Positions 6,939-13,605 of a stretch of DNA of 14,472 bases are shown here, one piece after another. Location: NCBI GenBank assembly GCA_029777755.1, contig JAKORQ010000398.1:1-14472 (forward strand), given 5' to 3'. A program made the translations under genes and the position numbers. The notes under the pieces were generated by a model that searched no databases, was not told the origin of the DNA, and was given only the letters and a program-made list of their open reading frames with translations. The DNA comes from Planctomycetota bacterium. Lineage in GTDB: Bacteria; Planctomycetota; Phycisphaerae; Tepidisphaerales; Tepidisphaeraceae. The stretch's first letter is position 1, and the number at the start of each line of letters is the position of its first letter.

Positions 6939-9335
6939 TTACTGCTTCTCCAGGTTCTCCCGCTCCGCCCCGCCCAGGGGCAGCACGCACTGATAGAAGA
7001 TCACGCCCTCGCCCTCGGGCGTCTCCCCATCCACCGTGAGAGGTATCGGCAGGGGTCCATGTGCCTGCGCGATCACCACCAGCCGCCCGGCCGCCACCGA
7101 CGGCGATACATTCAGGAAACGGGCGCCAATCCTGGCAAAGTCGCGCCGAGTCGCGCGGTATCCATTGGCGCTCATCTCATTGCTCATCGGCGGTATGCGA
7201 TCAAACAGGCTGGCCAGCGGCAGTGACACGCGGTATCCGCGGGAAGAGTCGTCGATCAGGGACAGGCCAAACACGCCCGACCCCGGTGTCTCCTGGCTGT
7301 ACAGGAACTTCGCCCATCCTTCGCCGACCCCATGAATCCTCTCGATCCCGCCATAAACCACGAACCCTCGGCCGGGAAGAGCCTGCGACCGCGCGTCGGC
7401 CCCTATGGGAAAGGCCCGGTCACTCAACAGCAACTGGCCGATGTCGATGCTCTTGCCCTTCTCCCACGTTGGGATGTAGATGACGCGATCGCCTCCGGCG
7501 TTCGGGCCATCGCCGGTGATCGGGATGCGATACGCCAGGTAGATCTCGCGCAGATCCCACGGAGTGCCGTTGGCCAGCGTACCGCGCAACTCCGGCCTTG
7601 CCTGACCGGAGATAGCCACGTTGCCCACGATCGCCGCCGACAGCTCGCCATTCCAACGTACCTGGAGCTTCTTCATGGTGCTGCGCCAAGGCACGGATAT
7701 GGAGACCGGCTCATCGCTGGTGGCGTCAACGATCGGCATCTCGTACTGCTTCATCGCCAGGAACTGCGAGCTGCCGCTGTGCCGTGCGGGATGCTCAGGG
7801 AAGGGAGTGATCCAGTTGGTGGTCTGCGGCGCGGTATCGGTGATCCGAACTTCCTTGTTCTCCGTTGCGGGGACGTACAGCCCGATGCGGCTCTGCACAG
7901 TGGCATACTCGCCAGGTGTGGCGCGGATCATCGTCACATGCTCCAGGCTCGGCGATCGGGAATGGGCAATTCGCACCACCACCAGCGCCAGCGCCGCCGC
8001 CACGATCGCCATCACGCTGAACAGATACCAGTTCAGCGAGGAACGATCGCGCGATCTCAGGTAGGCGTACAGCCCCGGGCCGGCCGCCACCCAGTAAACG
8101 GCAAAGAACACCACCGCCACCAGCACATAGCCCGATGCCGTGAGGCTCAGGCTTCCGCCGGAGTCAAACGACCGGCCGATATCCACCACCCCCAGGCGGT
8201 CGCTGTAGGCTGTCATCCTGTCCTCGACACGCCTTGTAGGGGTGCTGCGCCAGCCAAGGATCTCGTCCCAGATGCGCACCCATCCGCCACCAAGGGCCCG
8301 TACCAGCGCCGGCTCGCCCAAGTCCTGCGCCACCCAGGTGACGCATCCGGTACCGATCGCGCGACGCACGAGGTAGGGATGGCTCTCCGAGTCGATCTGC
8401 TTGGTCCGCACCACCACGCTTCCGGGAACAACGCTCGCCACTGCGACACGGCGCGGCTGGCTCGCAGTCTCCGGCGGGTTTGACCAATCCAGTCCGCCCA
8501 TCATCGGCAATGGTGCAAGATCATCACTGTCGCGAAGCTGGATGTTCCTGACCGGCAGGATGTCATCGAACCCGCGCAGCTTCATCGACTCGGTGGACTG
8601 GCAGACCACCAGCAGCCCGCCCTGTCGCACATACTGCTCCAGCGCGCGGTACCTGGGTTCTTCCAGGCTCCTTCGCGGATCAGGCGCCGTCGCCCCCAGC
8701 CAGAGGATGGCATCCACCATCTCGAACCCCCGCACATCCTCAGGCAGGTCGCGGGGGCGCGCTGAGAGAAACAGCGGCATGGCAGAGATGCCGTCCACCT
8801 GCTCATACTCCCGGCCACTGGGCGTCACGCCGCCATCCGAAACGCACAGCACCACCCGCTGCGGGACGACATCCGTGGGCATGGCGTTGCTGCCAACCTC
8901 CACCCGCTTGAGGTTCTGCTGCGTGTTGGGGAGTGTCGCCACCGTCGAGCCGCCCCGCGTGGTTACCACCACCTTGAGCTGATGCGCCAGGTCGCTGGGA
9001 GAGCCGCCCACCGATGCATCCGCCAGCCCGCCTTTGCTGGCCTGCGGCCGGAAATACATCCAGAATCGCTGTGGTTCGCCGGTGTTGGAAATGTCGGGGC
9101 TGAGGGTGATGTTGCGAATCGCCACCACGCGGTCGCGGTCGAGGTCTTCCTGGATGACACGGATCTGCAACTCAGCCGCCGACCCGCTGGCGTTGGTGAG
9201 CTGCACCGCCATCGGAACCCAGCAGTCCGGGCGGTAGTAACTGTCGAACCCGATACTCTCGACCATGCCCGAGATCTGGGCGAGCAGTGAGCCGGTCCAG
9301 AGAAGCAGGAGCGAAGCAATCCACCAGGTTCGCAT
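6939..9335 (-). CDS. Large secreted/membrane protein with a glutamine-amidotransferase-like region
   Basis: A 798-residue protein I cannot name. It starts with a signal peptide (hydrophobic 4-18, likely cleavage after Ala19). A beta-rich domain at about 20-130 opens with GFDSYYRPDCWVPMAVQLTN. Residues about 155-345 have the alternating strand-helix pattern of a class I glutamine-amidotransferase-like fold (AILWLGA 209-215; YVRQGGLLVVCQSTE 235-249), without an obvious catalytic triad. Two transmembrane segments follow (about 403-425 and 437-457, linked by GPGLYAYLRSRDRSSLNW), then about 340 residues of beta-rich C-terminus. Similar architectures occur beside ABC-2 exporters in several phyla. 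The frame opens at a TTG (9371), but I prefer the ATG at 9335, which gives a normal signal peptide. It abuts the ATPase gene, so a role as an accessory envelope component of that exporter is inferred. Confidence 0.8.
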   Translation of the reverse strand: MRTWWIASLLLLWTGSLLAQISGMVESIGFDSYYRPDCWVPMAVQLTNASGSAAELQIRVIQEDLDRDRVVAIRNITLSPDISNTGEPQRFWMYFRPQASKGGLADASVGGSPSDLAHQLKVVVTTRGGSTVATLPNTQQNLKRVEVGSNAMPTDVVPQRVVLCVSDGGVTPSGREYEQVDGISAMPLFLSARPRDLPEDVRGFEMVDAILWLGATAPDPRRSLEEPRYRALEQYVRQGGLLVVCQSTESMKLRGFDDILPVRNIQLRDSDDLAPLPMMGGLDWSNPPETASQPRRVAVASVVPGSVVVRTKQIDSESHPYLVRRAIGTGCVTWVAQDLGEPALVRALGGGWVRIWDEILGWRSTPTRRVEDRMTAYSDRLGVVDIGRSFDSGGSLSLTASGYVLVAVVFFAVYWVAAGPGLYAYLRSRDRSSLNWYLFSVMAIVAAALALVVVRIAHSRSPSLEHVTMIRATPGEYATVQSRIGLYVPATENKEVRITDTAPQTTNWITPFPEHPARHSGSSQFLAMKQYEMPIVDATSDEPVSISVPWRSTMKKLQVRWNGELSAAIVGNVAISGQARPELRGTLANGTPWDLREIYLAYRIPITGDGPNAGGDRVIYIPTWEKGKSIDIGQLLLSDRAFPIGADARSQALPGRGFVVYGGIERIHGVGEGWAKFLYSQETPGSGVFGLSLIDDSSRGYRVSLPLASLFDRIPPMSNEMSANGYRATRRDFARIGARFLNVSPSVAAGRLVVIAQAHGPLPIPLTVDGETPEGEGVIFYQCVLPLGGAERENLEKQ

Positions 9336-9392
9336 CGTGATCCAATGTACGTTGCGCCCAGTCAATGACAAGGTACCGTAGTTGCCTGATAT

Positions 9393-11132
9393 TCAGGATC
9401 CTATCGGGCGCACCATCTCAAAATTGCACTGGCGGGATTCGTAATAGCCGTCCCTTCCGCGCTTGATGGCCCCGTCAGGTATGTACGAGAGTAGGATGTG
9501 CTCCCCGGTGAGGGTGAGGTCCTCGTAGCCGGCGTCGGCGAGCCGCTGGCGATGCCGCTCGATAATCTCCGCCTGCTCGTCCTGGCTGATCAGCCCCTTC
9601 TCGGCCGCCCGCGTGACATCGATCGGCGACCAGTAACCTGTCTCATCCGGGGCATGCTCGTCCTCCAGCCCGCGCCAGTATCCCCAGATGAGGATGTAAT
9701 CCCGGTCCAGGCGCAGCACCGGCTGGCCATCGGGCGTGCGGATGTCGCGAAACTTCTCAAACCGCCGATCGTCCACCACCCCCACCGGAAGCTGAAGCTC
9801 GTGGCCTGTCATGTAGATTGCCCGCGGATATGTGGTCGGGACGCCGCGCCGTTGCAGTTCGAGGGCGGCCGCCACCTCCTCAAAGGGGCTGTTGAAACCA
9901 TGCTGGATAATCTGCTCGTATCGGTCGGCATACTCCGGCCGGTCCTCCGCCAGTTCACCCATGCGCGACACTTCCCACACAAGGTGGATGCGGTCCTTCG
10001 ACTGCACGTAATAGGTCTGCCGCCGGTGGGAAAGATTGACCTGCTTGTAGCGCCACCTCTCGGGAAGGAAGTAGGAAAACAGCTCGGGAGTCTTGCCGAC
10101 AACCCACAGCGATCCGCCAGTGCTCTCCGCCCGGCCGAACACATAGTCCACGCCAAGCACGTTCGTCGGCTTGAGGTCCGGCGGAAACTCCACTGGCCCC
10201 GGCGGCGCAAAGCGCATCCGCTGCAGTTGCAGATAGCGCGAACGCTGCGTCCGCCTCACAACTTCCTCGTTCTCCGGCGTCCGTGCCAGCAGCTCATAGT
10301 CCACCAGTGCATAGACCAGTTCGCCGCTGCGGCTCTTGAGTAACCCATCGCCCTTTGTGCGCAGGATTATGTGCGTGGGCTTGTTGTCGGCGACCATGAA
10401 GCCCTTCTTCTCCAGGTCGCAGTTGACCTTTTGCAGAAGCTCCTTCTGTCGCCGCAACTGCTCGGCGTGATCCAGCGGCATCGCCGAGAGGACCTCGACC
10501 GCATTGAACCCCTTAACCCACGCATACAGGAGGATGTACGAACGGAGGATGTCGATCTCCACGCCGGGGTGACGAGCCACCTTCGCCAGGATCTTCTCGC
10601 GCGATCGACCTGACTGCCAGAGCTGCATCTTTTCCGGCGGCGCGTAGATCGCCAGCGGCTTTTGCATCAGGATGCGCAGATCGCGCGGGCCATAGTTGCC
10701 GCGGCGAAGCTCCTCCACCAGCGAGAACTCTTCAAATGGGGTGTTGAACTCCGCATTGATCGCCTTGTTGAGCGTGAAGGTGTCCAGCGGCACGTCCTGC
10801 CCCACGCGCGACCACTTCACCACCAGGTCGATGCTGCGGCATACATAGCCATCCAGCGGACGAGTGGGAACGCGATAGACAGCGCTGGTGCCCTCCAGCC
10901 GTTGCCGGTTGGCGCGGAAGTAATTCTCCTCGTACCAGTTCTCGGGCTTGAGGTGTTCCCGGAAGGGAACGCCGTATTCGGTGAGGTACAGGTCTCCCCC
11001 GTCGGAAGTGACCAGGTGAACGTAATTAACCCCCATTATCCGCAAGAAACTTGAGCCGGCCGGCAGATCCTTCACATCGATCATGCCGTTGCGATAGACC
11101 GTCGATTCGTAAGCCGCCGACGGTGAAGCCAC
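9393..11132 (-). CDS. Unrecognised protein: tandem kinase-like domain, second copy degenerate
   Basis: A 579-residue soluble protein of no family I can name. The halves align colinearly: VNYV (35-38) with VDYV (328-331), LVVKWSRVG (103-111) with LVWEVSRMG (384-392), FNTPFEEFSLVEELRR (129-144) with FNSPFEEVAAALELQR (413-428), and 244-263 with 535-554 ungapped. The motif order resembles a protein kinase: strand-3-like Lys106, helix-C-like Glu134/Glu135, catalytic-loop-like D-N-K-P-T-H-I-I-L (249-257) and DFG-like DYE (278-280). In copy two these become Glu387, Glu418/Glu419, Thr540/Thr542/His545 and NFE (570-572). The kinase reading is inference: spacings are wider than in classical kinases and the usual Asn is His254. 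The start is GTG at 11132, nine bases after AGGAG, which overlaps the stop codon of the SseB-domain gene. The 798-residue protein gene follows after 57 bases. Confidence 0.8.
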   Translation of the reverse strand: MASPSAAYESTVYRNGMIDVKDLPAGSSFLRIMGVNYVHLVTSDGGDLYLTEYGVPFREHLKPENWYEENYFRANRQRLEGTSAVYRVPTRPLDGYVCRSIDLVVKWSRVGQDVPLDTFTLNKAINAEFNTPFEEFSLVEELRRGNYGPRDLRILMQKPLAIYAPPEKMQLWQSGRSREKILAKVARHPGVEIDILRSYILLYAWVKGFNAVEVLSAMPLDHAEQLRRQKELLQKVNCDLEKKGFMVADNKPTHIILRTKGDGLLKSRSGELVYALVDYELLARTPENEEVVRRTQRSRYLQLQRMRFAPPGPVEFPPDLKPTNVLGVDYVFGRAESTGGSLWVVGKTPELFSYFLPERWRYKQVNLSHRRQTYYVQSKDRIHLVWEVSRMGELAEDRPEYADRYEQIIQHGFNSPFEEVAAALELQRRGVPTTYPRAIYMTGHELQLPVGVVDDRRFEKFRDIRTPDGQPVLRLDRDYILIWGYWRGLEDEHAPDETGYWSPIDVTRAAEKGLISQDEQAEIIERHRQRLADAGYEDLTLTGEHILLSYIPDGAIKRGRDGYYESRQCNFEMVRPIGS

Positions 11133-11141
11133 AACTCACCT

Positions 11142-11146
11142 CTCCT
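11142..11146 (-). promoter_or_regulatory. Shine-Dalgarno fixing the GTG start of the kinase-like gene
   Basis: AGGAG on the minus strand, nine bases before the GTG at 11132-11130, within a longer purine run (AGGAGAGGTGAG). Its first bases are shared with the TAG stop of the upstream SseB-domain gene (TAGGAG), which suggests coupled translation. It decides for the GTG over the next internal ATG, 16 codons later. Confidence 0.75.
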
Positions 11147-11648
11147 ATGACATTGCCTGCTGCTCGGCGAGAATCTCCGCAACTGTCGCCCGAAGGCTTG
11201 CCAGGTCCGGCTCCTGAAGCTCGGTAGACGCCCCCGCGAATGGGTTCATGATGATCTTGAAGCCGCTGAGGTCGTTATGCGTGAGGAAAAGCGCGTTCAC
11301 GTGCAGATACTGCAACGGCACGATCTGCGAGATATCGATGGTGTGAACGAACGCCCACGCCTCATAGAGTGATGAGAAGATCGGCATCACGCGACGCTCA
11401 TTCTCCTCATACTCCAGCAGGTGGACATCTCCCTCAAACTGGGCCGCGTCCAGTCGCACGACCAGCCAGATGCCACGCTCGGCGAGCAACTCGATGAACC
11501 GGCTGCGGTTGCCGCGATTCACGGCGGCGAGCGCCAGGTCGTCCGGCTCGTTGGCCGCGTCTTCAAGGTAGGTCTCCACCGACGACTCATACACCGCGTC
11601 GTCAGGACCATCCCCAAAAAGATACTTCAAGAAGTTGAACATACCCAT
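11145..11648 (-). CDS. SseB-domain protein
   Basis: A 167-residue protein with one SseB-type domain (PF07179 family). Its signatures are the strand RVMPIFSSLYEAWAF (86-100), equivalent to the family's P-x-F-T-S-L-E-A-L, and ALFLTHNDLSGFKIIMNPFAG (119-139, ending in the typical N-P-F/Y). Before it lies an amphipathic start (MGMFNFLKYLFG) and an acidic linker. SseB was named for altered serine sensitivity in E. coli when overexpressed; the biochemical role of the domain is unknown. It is the first gene of the seven-gene leftward run, preceded by an extended -10 promoter, and it overlaps the Shine-Dalgarno of the kinase-like gene. Starts at 11648 or 11642 (ATG GGT ATG) are equally possible; neither has a strong Shine-Dalgarno. 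Confidence 0.82.
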   Translation of the reverse strand: MGMFNFLKYLFGDGPDDAVYESSVETYLEDAANEPDDLALAAVNRGNRSRFIELLAERGIWLVVRLDAAQFEGDVHLLEYEENERRVMPIFSSLYEAWAFVHTIDISQIVPLQYLHVNALFLTHNDLSGFKIIMNPFAGASTELQEPDLASLRATVAEILAEQQAMS

Positions 11649-11678
11649 GCCCGCTCAAAAAACCGCAACAGGCAACCG

Positions 11679-11707
11679 AGTATAACACAGCCCCCGTCCG
11701 TTGCGAA
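11679..11707 (-). promoter_or_regulatory. Promoter of the seven-gene leftward run
   Basis: On the minus strand a TTCGCA (11707-11702; four of six matches to TTGACA) is followed after 17 bases by TATACT (11684-11679; five of six), preceded by TG one base upstream, which makes an extended -10. The start point would be near 11672, giving a leader of roughly 25 bases before the SseB-domain ATG. This is the best-looking sigma-70-like promoter in the window. Confidence 0.55.
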
Positions 11708-11741
11708 CGTATATCCGGTGCTTATTCGCCAATCCATTTGC

Positions 11742-11771
11742 TATAAATGTCATGGAAACTACAGGAAGGAG
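11742..11771 (+). promoter_or_regulatory. -10 box and Shine-Dalgarno of elbB
   Basis: TATAAA (11742-11747) is a five-of-six match to the -10 consensus; no clear -35 is seen upstream. AGGAAGGAG (11763-11771) is a strong Shine-Dalgarno ending three bases before the ATG at 11775. It fixes this start and rejects the much longer open frame that begins inside the opposite SseB-domain gene. Confidence 0.5.
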
Positions 11772-11774
11772 ACC

Positions 11775-12437
11775 ATGAGCAGGAAAGTCGCAGTCATTCT
11801 CAGCGGTTGCGGTGTCTACGATGGTAGCGAGATTCACGAGGCGGTGAGCATCCTCATCGCCCTCGACAAACGCAAGGCCCAGATCACCTGCCTCGCCCCT
11901 GATATTCCTCAGGTGACAACCGTTAATCACCGCACAAAGGAGAAGGAAACACATCCGCGCAATGTGCTGACGGAGGCGGCCCGCATCGCCCGCGGCAAGA
12001 TTGCCGACCTGGCCTCAGCCAATGCAGCCGACTTCGATGCGGCCATCTTGCCCGGCGGGTTCGGGGCAGCTATCAACCTCTGCTCCTTCGCCGCCGACGG
12101 CGCCAACTGCAAAGTGGAACCATCCGTCGAGAAGTTCCTTCTGGCCATGCACAACGCCGGCAAGCCGGTTGGCCTGGCGTGCATCGCCCCGGTACTGGCG
12201 GCCGCCGTATTCGGCCGGCAGGGGATGAACCCCGAACTAACCATCGGCACCGACGCCGGCGCGGCCGACAAGCTCCGCCAGATGGGCGCTAAGCATCAGG
12301 ATCGCTCCCCCACCGACGTTTGCGTCGACGCCCGCAACAAGATCGTCACCACACCGTGCTACATGACGGCGGCCGGTCCGTGGGAAGTCTTCCAGGGCGC
12401 CGACAAGCTGGTGGAAGAAGTCCTGAAGCTGGCGTAA
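11775..12437 (+). CDS. elbB: ElbB / ES1-family DJ-1-like glutamine-amidotransferase-fold protein
   Basis: A 220-residue protein of the ElbB/ES1 branch of the DJ-1/PfpI superfamily, close to the usual length of about 217. E. coli ElbB has reported glyoxalase activity and was linked to early isoprenoid synthesis, though its physiological role is unsettled. Family signatures are SGCGVYDGSEIHEAVSIL (10-27), the glycine turn PGGFGAAINLCSFA (93-106) and GLACIAPVLAAAVFG (133-147), with Cys136 at the nucleophile elbow. The final segment CYMTAAGPWEVFQGADKLVEEVL is also typical. It stands alone, divergent from the SseB-domain gene and convergent with the TIM-barrel gene; a strong hairpin lies 11 bases after its stop. 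Confidence 0.93.
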   Translation: MSRKVAVILSGCGVYDGSEIHEAVSILIALDKRKAQITCLAPDIPQVTTVNHRTKEKETHPRNVLTEAARIARGKIADLASANAADFDAAILPGGFGAAINLCSFAADGANCKVEPSVEKFLLAMHNAGKPVGLACIAPVLAAAVFGRQGMNPELTIGTDAGAADKLRQMGAKHQDRSPTDVCVDARNKIVTTPCYMTAAGPWEVFQGADKLVEEVLKLA

Positions 12438-12448
12438 ATCTGCTGCAC

Positions 12449-12478
12449 GTCTCGCGGCTTGTCCTCAAGCCGCGAGAC
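12449..12478. repeat. Perfect 13-bp inverted repeat between convergent genes
   Basis: gtctcgcggcttg (12449-12461) and its exact complement caagccgcgagac (12466-12478) flank a four-base loop (tcct). It lies 11 bases after the elbB stop, in the 130-base gap between elbB and the convergent TIM-barrel gene. The position suits a terminator or mRNA 3'-end stabiliser, possibly in both directions. Neither side carries a run of T, so it is not a classical intrinsic terminator; it could also be one copy of a dispersed palindromic repeat. A weaker 5-bp hairpin (gggcg/cgccc, 12535-12550) lies nearer the other gene. Confidence 0.7.
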
Positions 12479-12567
12479 TCCGAATCGACATAGACCTATT
12501 CACATCGGATGCACATTTACCGGGATCGTGAGCTGGGCGAAGCAGCGCCCGCTCTATCCTTCAAAAG

Positions 12568-13473
12568 TCAGCGAGGCTTGAGGTAGCGGATGGCATCCCT
12601 GGCCGCACTGGACCTGTCGGGCAGATCGACGGTATCGATGGCGATCCAGCCGCCGAACGCCCCGGCGTCCAGTGCGCCCAGCATCTGCTGCCAGTCGGTA
12701 CTCCCCTGGCCGATGTTCGCGGGCTGAGTTCGTCCGGCGCTGCCGCGCACCGCATCCCGCCCACGCACATGGCGCAGGCTGCTGCCCACCACATCCAGCA
12801 CGCGCTCCAGGTCCCAGCGGTCGCGCAGGACACTCACCGGGTCGAGGTCCACGCCAAACCACGGGCACTGCGCCCCTTCCAGCAGGCGGGCCAGCGAAGC
12901 GTAGCTCGAAAGCTCACTGGAGAATGCCAGCACCACTCCTGCACGATCGGCAATATCCCCGACTTCGTGCATCACCGCATCGATGCCGCTCCAGCTCGCC
13001 AGCTCCTCCTGTGTGACCGGCGGTTCAGGCTCCTGCAAAGCGGCCACCTCGGCCGGGTCTGGAATGATGATCAGGCTGGATGCGGGAACCGCCCTGGTGG
13101 CGCGTGCGGGTGCCTTTCGTTCAACTCCGGGCAGGCATCCCAGGTCAAAACAGAGCGTACCGACCGACATCGCCGCGGCCGTTTCGATCCCCCGCTTGAG
13201 AATCCACAGCACGCGGTCATGGTCAGTTCCACTGCGCAGCAGGTCCGCCGGCAGCGCGCCCCGCAGCGACTCCAGCTCGAGATTGGCACTTGAGATAAGA
13301 TGCCGCACCTCACGCCGGCCACTGCCGGACAGCTCGGCCAGCTTCAATTCGCCGAAAGCCAGATCAAGCTGAATCCCGCTATAGCCGAGCTTCTGCGCCT
13401 GCGGTGCAATCTCACGCAGATCATCACCAAGCGACACAGCGCGAATCGACAATCTGTCTTTCATAGGCTTCAT
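12568..13473 (-). CDS. Sugar phosphate isomerase/epimerase-like TIM-barrel protein
   Basis: A 301-residue member of the xylose-isomerase-like TIM-barrel family (AP endonuclease 2 superfamily). Early strand and helix SIRAVSLGDDLREIAPQAQKLGYSGIQLD (9-37) are typical, as are FGVDLDP (206-212), SLRHVRGRD (232-240) and the late G-x-G-x-x-DW pattern (254-261). Such enzymes isomerise or epimerise sugars and inositol derivatives with a divalent metal. Two acidic ligand positions look altered: the strand-5 region reads VVLAFSSEL instead of the usual E-P/N, and the last one reads IAID (Asp280) where Glu is usual. A Pro/Ala/Glu-rich insert occupies about 118-160. Catalytic activity is therefore doubtful. 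Starts at 13473 or 13464 are possible; neither has a strong Shine-Dalgarno. It follows the Gfo/Idh/MocA gene but behind a terminator-like hairpin. Confidence 0.82.
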   Translation of the reverse strand: MKPMKDRLSIRAVSLGDDLREIAPQAQKLGYSGIQLDLAFGELKLAELSGSGRREVRHLISSANLELESLRGALPADLLRSGTDHDRVLWILKRGIETAAAMSVGTLCFDLGCLPGVERKAPARATRAVPASSLIIIPDPAEVAALQEPEPPVTQEELASWSGIDAVMHEVGDIADRAGVVLAFSSELSSYASLARLLEGAQCPWFGVDLDPVSVLRDRWDLERVLDVVGSSLRHVRGRDAVRGSAGRTQPANIGQGSTDWQQMLGALDAGAFGGWIAIDTVDLPDRSSAARDAIRYLKPR

Positions 13474-13495
13474 TGCAATGGCGTTCCGCCCTTGA

Positions 13496-13525
13496 AAACT
13501 AGCACTCCAGGGGCAACGGGTTCAA
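13496..13525 (-). promoter_or_regulatory. Weak candidate promoter of the TIM-barrel gene
   Basis: On the minus strand TTGAAC (13525-13520; four of six) and TAGTTT (13501-13496; three of six) are 18 bases apart, about 22 bases before the ATG at 13473. Matches are modest. The position, just after the terminator hairpin of the upstream gene, is the main support. Confidence 0.25.
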
Positions 13526-13541
13526 CCTTCCCGCGTGATCC

Positions 13542-13575
13542 AAAGAACGCGGGCGGCCAGTAATCGGCCGCCCGC
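13542..13575 (-). terminator. Intrinsic terminator of the Gfo/Idh/MocA gene
   Basis: gcgggcggcc (13549-13558) and ggccgcccgc (13566-13575) form a perfect 10-bp GC stem with a seven-base loop. Read on the minus strand the stem is followed by GTTCTTT, a partly T-rich tail. It lies about 30 bases after the stop codon at 13606 and so would end transcription of the oxidoreductase before the TIM-barrel gene. The T run is short, so leakage is possible. Confidence 0.6.
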
Positions 13576-13605
13576 CTGTTCCCCTTCGCCCTTGCGAGCG
13601 ACTTT

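Noticed and set aside
7332..8483. Plus-strand open frame of 383 codons inside the 798-residue protein gene
   Set aside because: Same reason: Arg/His/Gln-rich low-complexity composition, no recognisable motif, and fully covered by a convincing minus-strand gene.
9336..9371. TTG start for the 798-residue protein
   Set aside because: It has no Shine-Dalgarno and would place twelve extra polar residues before a normal signal peptide; the ATG at 9335 fits better.
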